64,000 nucleotides of DNA from contig JAHRBC010000001.1 in assembly GCA_022702545.1 (NCBI GenBank), forward strand, positions 9,176,001 to 9,240,000, read 5' to 3'. Every line of letters starts with the position of its first letter. Within the stretch, counting starts at the first letter, position 1. Both the position numbers and the translations under genes were made by a program. Source of the DNA: Phycomyces nitens (taxonomy: Eukaryota; Mucoromycota; Mucoromycetes; Mucorales; Phycomycetaceae). This document shows positions 49,341-58,563 of this stretch, one piece after another. Below the pieces are notes generated by a model. It ran no database searches, was not told the origin of the DNA, and saw only the letters and a program-made list of their open reading frames with translations.

Positions 49341-51180
49341 AGTGGCCAAGGGGTCTTGGGCAAGGCGAGGACTATAGACTTGTCGTCCAACAGCATGGGA
49401 GGGTCTACTGACATCCTCAGAAGAAGAGGGTACCATATCGCGCTCGGCCAGATAGGAGCCACCAAAGTCACTGTCAGGTTCTCCTGCCAAATCTTGTGGA
49501 GACAACGTCCAATCAGGTTCCATGGCGGGTTCAGATAACAGTTGTTCCATTGGGTCCACGGGATAGACATCGCATCCATTGCTATTGCCTTTGGGTCCGG
49601 GAGCCAAGAGACATAGGTGGGGAGGAGGTGTGTGATACGATCGGCGAATAGGTCCACATCGTGTGGGCCCCACTTGGACTGGATCGTCCCAAACGTTCCC
49701 TTGGACAGCTTCCAGAGGTTCTTGGTGAAAGTCCTGCGAGACTCCAGATCTGCTGTCACATTGTCTTTCCCCGCAATGTGCTGAGCTGCCAGGTGGAGAC
49801 CATGGTGGAGGCATGATCTCCAAATCTTGGTGGCCAGTTGCATCAGATGGAAGGCTTGAGATCCACCTTGCTTGTTCAGATACGCCATAGACGTGGTGTT
49901 GTCCATCCGGATCAGGACAGAGGTGTCTCGCAGGGAGGGGAAGGTCAGAAGCGCCAGTTGCACAGCCTTCATCTCGCGCCAATTGATGGACATGCGTGCT
50001 TCCTCGTGTGTCCAGTAGCCATGTGCAGTCTTGGTGCCCAGAGCACAACCCCAACCTGAATTGCTCGCATCCACAAACAGAACATGCTGATGCTGTTGCA
50101 GCAAGAGAGAGCGGCCATTCCACTGGGAGAGGTTCCATTCCCACCATCTCAGTTTGCGAAGACAATGAGGGGGAAGAGGGTGACCTACGTCCCAACCTTG
50201 GTTCTGACAGACATGTTCGTTCTTGAACCACATCAAATGTTGCGTGTACAGACGGGCCGGAAACAGAGCAATCGTGGCGGCCTGAATTCGCATAGTGAGG
50301 CTGTGGACCAGACGGGGGGAGGGAGACACATGGGCAATGAGCTGGCAAATGGAGCGACGAAGATCCTGAAGCTTCGCCCCAGGAAGCTTGGTAGTCATCA
50401 ATTGGGTATCCAATAAGTAGCCGAGGAGCTCCAATTGTTGAGAGGGCTGAAGAGATGACTTCTTCAGGTTCAGAATCCATCCCAAAGATTCCAGTTTCGT
50501 CATCAAGAGCTGGGTGTGCTCTTGCAACTGTTGAGGAGTGTCGGCTATGACAATCCAATCGTCCAAATACACACTCACACGTATCCCACGACGACAAGCC
50601 CATTCCAGAACCGGACGCGTAACCTTTGTAAAGAGCCAAGGAATGATAGACAGTCCAAAAGGCGTCGTGCAGAATTGGTAAGTGCAATTCTCCCAATGAA
50701 AGCGAAGGTATTTGCGAGAAGCATGGTGGACAAGGAGGTGGAGGAAGGTATCAGAGAGATCGAGGGAGGTAAGGAAGTTGCCAGGTCTGATTAACTTGCA
50801 GACAGCCTGGAGGGTCTCCATCTTGAAATGGGGGGCAGTGAGGTGCTCGTTGAGCTGCTTCAGGTTGAACACCGGATGGTGCCCACCATTCTTCTTGGGA
50901 ATCACAAACATAGGGCTGGTGAAACCAAGGGTGCCGGGAGGAGCAGGTTCAATCGCCTGCTTGAGCAACAGCTCGGCAATCTCCTGTCAAAGAAGATGTC
51001 GTTGGGAATCGTCCATAGGGATCGTTGGACGGCCATGGGTGGACAGGCGAGGCAACCTGTCAAAGTGGAGCTGAAACCTGTTGGCTATCATGCCATGCAA
51101 CCACTTGCTGTCGGACAGTCTCTGCCATGCCAGAGAGAACCGACTGAGCCGACCGCCCACAGGAGACGAATCTACTGGGC
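49274..51180 (-). pseudogene. DIRS reverse transcriptase, RNase H and methyltransferase-like region
   Basis: This polyprotein copies the element RNA. It opens with LSRFSLAWQRLSDSKWLHGM. A TGA at 50987-50989 follows, just before QEIAELLLKQAIEP. The reverse transcriptase blocks are SPMFVIPKKNGGHHPVFNLK, FLTSLDLSDTFLHL and VSVYLDDWIVIAD, so the YLDD catalytic box is intact. RNase H follows (HVLFVDASNSGWGCALG, INWREMKAVQLAL, IRMDNTTSMAYLN, NVTADLESR). A C-terminal NPPW box (YLNPPWNLIGRCL) is the adenine-methyltransferase-like domain typical of DIRS. Apart from the one stop the frame is open to 49274. It overlaps the start of the recombinase frame. Confidence 0.92.
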
Positions 51181-52014
51181 TGGAGCAGAGGGCTTTGGGT
51201 GGGGTGACTTGGATTGGCTTTGGGTCTGTTGCCGAAGGGGACGTGCTTGTGAACTTCTTCCATGGGATGAGGGGTGCTGGTTGGAATGCCCGCCTGCAGA
51301 TTGCGATGGGCTGGATTGAAAAAACGAGTCCTTGGTGCCTGAGGAGGCAGGGGCCAATGGGCGTGACTTGCAGAAAGAAGCGATGGCCTTATGCACAGAC
51401 TCCTGGGAATTTACTTGTTCCGACAATGACTGTTGGAATGAGGAGGGGTCCATGGTGTAGCATTTGACAGAACCAGGATCAGCCACCTGGAATTTGGGAT
51501 TAAATGCCTGCATAGCCAGTTCATTGCGAGATTAAGTGATGGAGGCTGAAGTGTGGACCAGCAAAGAACGCAGGTCCTTGACCATGGCCAGAAGACGAGG
51601 AGCTTCTGATTCTGGAACACTGAGAAGGATTTCATAGGCCAAAATGTCCAATGGCCAGAAAGAAGCAGACAGGTTATACTGCAGGGAGCGAAGAAGATTG
51701 TCTTCCTTAGTTTGATGAGGCTTGAACTGAGCCAAAGCAACCGGAAGAGTGGCAGGAGGGGTATAGACCAGGTCCTGAATTGGTGGGTAAGCGTCAATAA
51801 TCTTCTTGCAAGATTCGGAATCTAACAAAGGATTGAAGAGATCTGCTGACATGCCAGTGGTAGATTTCAAAAGATCCGGAGGAGTCTAACCATATGTTGC
51901 ACGAACAGGAATCGTGTGTAGCAAGGAAGAAGAAGTAGTCTCCAATGACGCCAAGCGAGTCTGTAAGTCAGAAATAGTTTGCAAAAGGCGAGCGGAATCC
52001 ATAGAGTCAGACAT
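51172..52014 (-). pseudogene. DIRS gag-like ORF with two stops
   Basis: The ATG at 52012-52014 (MSDSMDSARLLQTISDLQTR) begins a coiled-coil-like start. A single frame continues through a TAG (51886-51888), DLFNPLLDSESCKKIIDAYP, then a TAA (51532-51534), ELAMQAFNPKFQVADPG, and a basic Q/S/H/P-rich tail ending PKPSAPAQ. It is the first ORF of the element and probably packages RNA. Both stops fall in an otherwise continuous frame and could each come from one transition. Confidence 0.8.
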
Positions 52015-52061
52015 GACAGAGAAAATCAGGTAGCGGTAATGACCAGCAAAAAAGATGATCA

Positions 52062-52151
52062 ATTAGATACACAAAGAATAAGAAATTACTTTATATAGTT
52101 TTTCGCTGTTTTAATAAAAAGATGATTAATAGCACTTGGGCCTTGTCTTCT
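52062..52151 (-). repeat. right inverted terminal repeat of the DIRS element
   Basis: This is the reverse counterpart of 47410-47502. The gag start codon lies about 50 bp inside it. Confidence 0.9.
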
Positions 52152-52420
52152 GGTTCGACGGTCTCATTGAATTCCGGGAGAATTCTAAATTTGACCATTA
52201 ATTTATAAATTTTAAGGGTCTGTGATTAAATCGGCTGTTAAATGTGAGACATCACTTCATTTTTAAAGTCCTATGAAAATTTGAATCCTAGTTATGAAAG
52301 AATCCTTGTAAATTTACATGATTTTACAATATTTTCAGACCAAATTTTTGTAAGAAAATAAAACATATTTTAAATATAATCTAGTTAAACTATCTTCTTC
52401 TACTTTTTTATCCTCAAAAA

Positions 52421-53663
52421 ATGAAGCGTACTACATCTCCATCATCATCAGCCCCATTTAAGAAACAAAGTAATATGATATTTATAATATAAAATACAAG
52501 TACTTACAAAATACTATATTGTCTAAAGATAAATCTCGTGGATCATGGGATGAGGAAAGAAAGTTAGCTCTTATAGAGGCTGTTAAATCAGAGGAAAACA
52601 AAGCACGGACAAGAGTACGGTGAGACTTTGTTTATTAAGAGAGAGAGAATTTGTGAATAAGATGAAGACTATTGCTATTCGTATTGTGCGTTTATATAGA
52701 CATTGAGATGAGTGCTAGTGATGATATGATGATATCATGTAATGTCTGTTCTCTCTACCAACTATTAGATATGACTTGTTATTTTACTTAGTACTATTAA
52801 CCAGTGTGTTAGTACTAGTTATTAGTATGTCTTTACGTATGAATAATGTATTTGGAAAGGTACCCTCTTTAGTGCACTTCCAGTAGGTCAGTTATTCAAT
52901 ATGTTTCAATATTGATAATTTGTGTTAATGTTTCAATCTACAATTATGTTGGATACAACAGAGGCATACCATAATTTCCATCCTTTCTCTGTGCCTCATG
53001 GGCAGACAACCATGGCATGGAACAAGGTCTTGGATGCCATCAACAAGACAAGTGCAAATATATTGGCACCTCTCCCAATGAATGGGATCAAGCAGAAGAA
53101 GAATGCCCTCTTTGACAAGTTCAAATCTGTGTTTGACAAGCATTGTCATGAGAGCTTGTCTGGAATCAGTGCAAGCATTCCAACAAAGCTTGGCTTGGCT
53201 GTCTTCACGGCAATGAAAGATGTTAGTTTTTGGATCATGATGATACAAAAATACTTTACTAAAAATAATTTGATGTTTCTTTCTGAAGGAGGAAGATCAT
53301 AAGGAAAACAAGCTGCTAGCAAAGCTGTTGGAAAAGAAGGTCAAGAGGGAAAACGAGAATATTGGAGATAATCTGATGTCTATTGCAGAACATGGATCAC
53401 AAAGTGACAAAAATGCCAGTTGTCCAGTCGAGGAGGCCAAGGCCCCTGAAAAAAAAGCAGGAGAAACCAGGAATGAGACCTTGCCAGATAAAATCTTGCA
53501 GATAATGAAGTTGGAATCAGAATCTTTGGAAAAAGATGATGAGGCCAAAGATTCAATAGCTGCAGACTGTCGAAGAATAGCTGATAATTCAGAAAGAATT
53601 GCTATAAGTCTTGAAGAACTATCTTTAACACATAAACAAATATTAGAAATACTAAAGAAATAA
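52421..53663 (+). CDS. Harbinger 1 accessory Myb-like DNA-binding protein
   Basis: In Harbinger elements a Myb/SANT-like partner brings the transposase to DNA and into the nucleus. The ATG at 52421 gives MKRTTSPSSSAPFKK, with a basic serine-rich start. An intron leads to RGSWDEERKLALIEAVKSEE, the first helices of a Myb/SANT fold. A long intron (about 52613-52967) follows. The next exon gives TMAWNKVLDAINKTS (W-x2-V) and QKKNALFDKFKSVFDKH. The C-terminal half is charged and coiled-coil-like (LLAKLLEKKVKREN; EELSLTHKQILEILKK). It converges on the transposase gene, with 74 bp between stops. The first junctions are tentative; I see no certain lesion. Confidence 0.75.
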
Positions 53664-53737
53664 AATAAAAATATTTGTTTACATATAAGAGAAGGATAAA
53701 TTTTCTGATAAATAATATTTTTATTAGTCATATGCGT

Positions 53738-55170
53738 TTAAGCCTTAACAATGTTAGACAAGTTGTCTAGGATAATCTCGATGCTATCAAAGGTGTCTGC
53801 AGCGCCTCGCTCCCGCATCAACCCAGTGATGTACTCCTCAATGTCTGGAGGCTGGAGGCCAAACATTTGCGTCATTGCAGAACTATTTATACACATATGG
53901 AAGTTCTTGAATAGAGTACAAAGGATGTATACCATCCCAGGTTTGGCATGTCCTCTAACCTTTATCGCATATCTGTACTTACAGTATTTGAAGTATTGGC
54001 TTACCTTACCAAACTCCATCTCTACCTGTACTCTTGCACGTGCCATTTTTCTGTTGATATCCACTTTTACAGCTAAATATATAAAAAAGTGTTAGAAAAG
54101 AAAATCTATATTATAATTGAAATATAACTTCCAATCATTGTCAATCTCATAAGATGTATATGGCCTGTATAAATGCATAGATTTCTTGTAGGCTTGATCC
54201 CCATAAATAGCAAAAGGAAAACCAGGATTACTTTTGGAATTAAGGAGATCAAGGTGCAAGATCAACCTGTCCAATGTCTTAGACTTGTCAAAAATCTTAG
54301 TATCATGAGTAGATCCAATAAATGGCCCAATGAGACTACTTGTGATGCCATCAGGTGTAGAAATTGCCTGATATTTAATACAATGGGAATGTTATTTAAG
54401 AAAGATAATGTTAAGTAAGCATATAAATCACTCAATAGAATATGGTTATATGTATATAAGCACATTACCTTCCACCCATTGTAGATACATCTTTGCTCAT
54501 CATTTCTTGTTGGCCGGGAAACCTTCTGCATTGTGCCATCCACAAAGCCAATGATATTGGGAAAGGCATTTGCTATAAGAGTTTATATAAGATTAGCAAA
54601 TAAATTATGTAATTATTATAAAGTAGAAGTAGTAAATAATAGTTTTACTTTTGGTAGATTGCCTGGGCAAACCTTTCACAGTTCTCAGGCGAGAATTGAT
54701 GAGTGTCAAACTCTAGCCCATGCTTGAACTTGTTCAGTAGAATGCGTGAGAACTGGCTCACAATAGAACTCAAGCTTCTTGCATTCATTCCCCACATATC
54801 TTCCATTGAGAGATACCGCCGTGGGAAAGTGTACTGGTAGAGTACCAAAGCAAAAGCATACTCTCTTGGTACATGCAAATCGTACCCATTCTCACACTTG
54901 AAACTCATTGTCTTTGTCAAGTTCATTGCGATGCACATTCTCTCAATCTAGTTTGGAAAGAGAAAAACTGTTGTTAGTACTTGTTAGAATAAAATGAAAG
55001 GCTAGTAATATTACTTCTGCGAAAGTAAAGCGAAACTCAAGTTTGCATTTAGCATCAGTAAGAGACTTGATGTCAAGATGCTTGTATATGACTCTCTTTT
55101 TTCTTTGATGGAGAGTTGTCTGGCCAAGAGTGAGAACATAAGCAATTAATGCACGATTGTGTAATCTCAT
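53738..55170 (-). CDS. Harbinger 1 transposase (DDE_Tnp_4 type)
   Basis: This enzyme excises and inserts the element. It starts near 55170 (MRLHNRALIAYVLTLGQTTL; ATG). An intron joins RFTFAE to IERMCIAMN. The blocks in order are FALVLYQYTFPRRYLSMEDM, FPNIIGFVDGTMQKVSRP (first catalytic D), ISTPDGITSSLIGPFIGSTH, FAIYGDQAYKKS (second D), then ARVQVEMEFGKVSQYFKYC (E). It ends in LDNLSNIVKA and a stop at 53738. Five or six exons are joined by GT-AG introns. The last junction (about 54065-54130) I could not resolve: a TAA falls in frame at about 54092 and the obvious donor has the wrong phase. It is either intact or recently damaged. Confidence 0.82.
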
Positions 55171-55334
55171 CTTTGGAAGTTGTTAAATGAAAAGAAAGAG
55201 ATCTCTACATTTATTCTTTACTGAATGCCTATTAGCCACCTTCACATTAATTTTATAAAAATTTCATAATTCTGTGACTTATAGGAGATATTAAATGTTC
55301 TTGTGAGTTTAAATTTGTTGTACAAATATAGAAA

Positions 55335-55365
55335 TTATAAATTTTCATAAGATATTCCCTTCTCT
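55335..55365 (-). repeat. right TIR of Harbinger 1 (31 bp)
   Basis: This is the reverse complement of the joined left end (47361-47386 plus 52204-52208), followed by AGT. Confidence 0.9.
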
Positions 55366-55448
55366 AGTATAATAATTTATTATGAGATAACAAAAGCTAC
55401 ATAGTGAAATCTACTCAAGTAGATTTAAACTAAGCTACCAATTATTAT

Positions 55449-55494
55449 GCATCTCCTTATTTTTCCTTGATCACTATCTGAATTTCGAGGAATA
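55449..55494 (+). repeat. left TIR of the MULE
   Basis: 46 bp beginning GCATCTCC, matched in reverse by 57857-57902 with three mismatches, all transitions. Confidence 0.9.
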
Positions 55495-55611
55495 ATAGGA
55501 ACGTGTGACAGTGTTTACTTTTTCAAATTCTTATATTATTATTTATATTTATTCATATACCTCTTTCAAAATAAACGTTTTTATTATTATATTATAGAAT
55601 TGATTTTATTA

Positions 55612-57764
55612 TCATTGGGTATTTATATTTCTAAAGTATGAAGGATTTGCATTTTTCAAATCATCAAAATGCTTCATTGCATCCATTAGCGATCTAGTCA
55701 TCATCTCTACTTTTTCAAGATCTACCCCTGGGATTCTTCTCAATGTCTCCAAATCTTCTTGTTGATGGTGCCATATTGCTGAACTAGTTATAGCACGCTG
55801 AAAGATAGAGTTGACATTGTCGGCTTCATCATCATTCACATCACTACTTGTCTCAACTGCTTGGTCTACTGCAGTTTCTGTACTTTCAGACGTCTGGTTT
55901 TGTTGTTGCAAGTTTATACGGGTTTGTTCTTGCTGTTCAATGTATCCCAATGCAACTTTACTATATTTTTTCAGCAAAAACATATGCTTGCATAGTATTT
56001 GCCAACAGAAAAAGCTTGGGCATGAACATTTTTGGATCAAATTGCTCAAAATTATGATTGTATACCATATAGACTCTGACAAAAATGACCGGATTTGCCA
56101 CTTACCATTAGAATCATCCATACTATTACTAATCCCACCCAAAGGGTTTATGATCATAGAAGGGAGTATGTCATCTTGAATCTGGGAGGCAGCAAAGGAG
56201 TTTTTTGTGAGCTCGTTCTCAACAGGACCCATTCTTCCATTGTTGAAGTGTAAGCGTTCAACCTCTTGTTCATAGAAGAACTCAACATTGTTGGTCAAGA
56301 TGAAGATGAGGCGATCCAATCTTCTGATTCTGGCGCGATTAAAGTAAATAACCTTCAACTGATTATGCCACAATTCAATATAGTTGTTGGTTAAATATCT
56401 CTGGTGCTGTTCGTGAATGTAAGGGCATCCCCATCTCCTCAACAATTCTTCAGTGGCTGTCCATTTTCTTTCAAAGTAATGAAGAAATTCGGGTTGACTT
56501 TGGATATTTTGTTTGAAAGCAGCAATTTTCATCAAAAAAACTGTTTCATCTGACTCAACAAGTATGTCTTTCAGATCGGTCTTCAGTTGCCTTTTGTATG
56601 ATCCAAGCTGTTGTGTTGTATACGAGCCATCCAACTTGACCTTACTATCCAAATTGTTCTGCCAGGCACGAAGAACATGGAATTCACAGTAGTGAATTGT
56701 TGTCTGAGGTAATGCTGCTTTAATTGCATTGACTTCAGCAATACAGCAATTAATTGTGATATTGAGTGGTGAAAAGTTACTGCTTTGACGAAGATGCACA
56801 AGCCATTGGTTGATTGGTCCAACTGTCTGGTCATTTGTCACCATGTATGCAACAGGGTAGCCTTTACCAGTTTGTGGATGTCTGGTAACCAAGGAATACA
56901 TGACTTCCATACTTCTTGATGAAATACCATGTGTGGCATCGAGGCAAAAAGACTGGCACATGCTCATTATGGTTACTTGTGTGGGTGATTAGAACCCAAA
57001 AGCAAAGAGATTCTGATTACTAGAGTACAGGGAAATGTTTCCAGTAAAAACTGTATAGCTCTGAGAAAGAAGCTTTTCATTTAACCAGATTGCTACTGAA
57101 GTGTTTTCATCTGAATCGAACATATAGAGCAATGTCTTCATCTATATTTTTTATAAATATCATTAAATCTAACCTCTTGTATGTGCTATTATTAACGAAC
57201 CTTTCTCATTCTATTATAAATTTCTTCATAATTAGGCTTTCTGGTACCAACACCCCAGTTTTCAATCTGTCTAAGTGTGGATATCCTTGTATTTCTACAG
57301 TTGCTTCCACTTCTCAACTGATCCTCAATAATTCTGATTGCCTCAGAAGGCAAAGGCAAGGTTCTTATTTCCTGGCTCTCTCCAGGAACATGGTTGGTAT
57401 GATCTTTTGTCATACAAAAGGTAACAATCGAAGTATTATTAAACTGCTTGATTCTCAAAGCAGCCATACAACCACATGTCTTTGTATCTTTTTGTGCTAG
57501 ACGGACTTGTCACTTAGACTGGTATTTTCCAGCACGATGGCATTGCTTTGTCTCTCCAAAGACCAAGGTTGGATCCGTAAGTTTTCTATTTACTATCCAC
57601 TTTGTTGAGCACAGTGTATTCATTCGGCTAAGACACTGCTCCCATTCATTTGCTTTTACTGAGATTGTTGTATTCAAAGGAAGCATCTTAATACCTTCAA
57701 TGGAGGAGTTGATTAAAGCATTTTGAATGTTTGAGACGTTATAGATAATGGTGTTGGTGGACAT
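55612..57764 (-). pseudogene. MULE transposase with SWIM zinc finger, two stops
   Basis: The ATG at 57762-57764 (MSTNTIIYNVSNI) leads to a FLYWCH/FAR1-like DNA-binding domain (WEQCLSRMN; FGETKQCHRAGKYQSK; TKTCGCMAALRIKQ; CMTKDHTNHVPG, with C/C/H/H ligands). A TGA (57510-57512) lies inside this domain. After an intron (about 57129-57188) come FAFGF, a TAA (56989-56991) and then the catalytic MULE block (MCQSFCLDATHGISSRSMEV; GYPVAYMVTNDQTVG; NCCIAEVNAIKAALP; YCEFHVLRAWQNNLD). A SWIM zinc finger follows (CSCPSFFCWQILCKHMFLL). It ends in NPSYFRNINTQ. The frame is otherwise continuous. The second catalytic aspartate, usual before the C-x-AE box, reads INCC here. Confidence 0.88.
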
Positions 57765-57856
57765 TTTTGAATAAATAATTCAAGAAAGAAAAATATAAAA
57801 AATAAATTGAGAAAAAATAACTAGGTACTCAGCCAAGCCTCCTCTGAAAAAGCCAC

Positions 57857-57902
57857 TATTCCTCGAAATTCAGATAGCGATTGAGGAAAAATAAGGAGAT
57901 GC
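57857..57902 (-). repeat. right TIR of the MULE
   Basis: This is the reverse counterpart of 55449-55494, followed by the ATTATTAT duplication. Confidence 0.9.
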
Positions 57903-57910
57903 ATTATTAT

Positions 57911-58563
57911 CATATTAACATTCAGCCAGATACTTAAACACAAATTCTAGAATATATAGAAATTTAGTTTCTTTTTTACTTTGGAAATAAATTACAAGTA
58001 AAATTGACATATTGTGTTTTGATTAATTTTGCTACAGTATCAAATTTTTTTTTTTTAGTATACAAAAAATCGATTGTCCAATTAAAGCCCTCTATTTCAT
58101 CTCCAAAATTTCCTAATATGAGAGTAAAAGAGTTAATAATACTGAGAAGGATATTTGAATACTATGAAATAAAGGGGAAGTTTTTAGTATAATTAACTTT
58201 TTGAGTTATGAATACCAGTTAATATATTTTTTTTATTTCTCAAATACTGCTTCATTGACAATACTATTTATCAACAAAAAAAAACACTTTTCTCTTATAA
58301 GAACTGTAAAGAACATCTAATTGGTAATTCTGATTAACCAATCAAGATCATATCCGGCTATTTTTGTGCAAACCAATAGTATTCATGATTTTATATCCTT
58401 GTAAAGACCCCTCCTAGAACCAATCATTATAATTATCTTTACAAACATTATCTAGCATTATTCATATAAATACCCCTAGATCTTGCTCATAAAAAACCAT
58501 CCAAACAACATCTTTATTTAAACACATCTTCCCAAACTCTCTACCTGATAATAAATACTCAGC
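57911..58563. other. AT-rich spacer between MULE and Crypton gene
   Basis: About 650 bp with long T runs (58027-58039) and A runs. A 62-codon plus-strand frame (58004-58192) has no known motif. The part from about 58440 is probably the 5' region of the Crypton gene. Confidence 0.45.

Larger units (their letters stand above)
47387..52203 (-). mobile_element. DIRS-like tyrosine-recombinase retrotransposon, about 4.8 kb
   Basis: The coding order on the minus strand is gag, then reverse transcriptase/RNase H/methyltransferase-like, then tyrosine recombinase, the DIRS order. Inverted repeats lie at about 47410-47502 and 52062-52151. An internal complementary region (47539-47651) is the reverse complement of the outer left end joined to the outer right end, the hallmark of DIRS1 elements. 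There is no target duplication; the borders are ambiguous by AATT, present at both ends. It lies in the left TIR of a Harbinger element and itself carries a solo LTR. Confidence 0.93.
47361..55365. mobile_element. Harbinger-type element 1, split by a DIRS insertion
   Basis: The left end starts AGAGAAGGGAATATCTTATG at 47361 and the right end is its reverse complement ending at 55365. With the DIRS element taken out, the first 31 bp of both ends are identical. Both ends are flanked by AGT (47358-47360, 55366-55368), a 3-bp duplication as made by PIF/Harbinger transposases. Without the insertion the element is about 3.2 kb. It encodes a Myb-like accessory protein (plus) and a DDE transposase (minus), placed tail to tail. 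Confidence 0.88.
55449..57902 (-). mobile_element. Mutator-like element (MULE), 2.45 kb
   Basis: The ends are 46-bp inverted repeats (55449-55494 and 57857-57902, GCATCTCCTTATTTTTCCTT... with three mismatches). An 8-bp target duplication ATTATTAT lies at 55441-55448 and 57903-57910. One transposase gene fills the element on the minus strand. Its left end lies only about 80 bp from Harbinger 1. Confidence 0.9.

Noticed and set aside
49005..50696. 563-codon minus-strand frame overlapping the DIRS reverse transcriptase
   Set aside because: Only its last 100 or so codons (the recombinase N-terminus) carry family motifs; the rest is the shadow of the reverse transcriptase frame.
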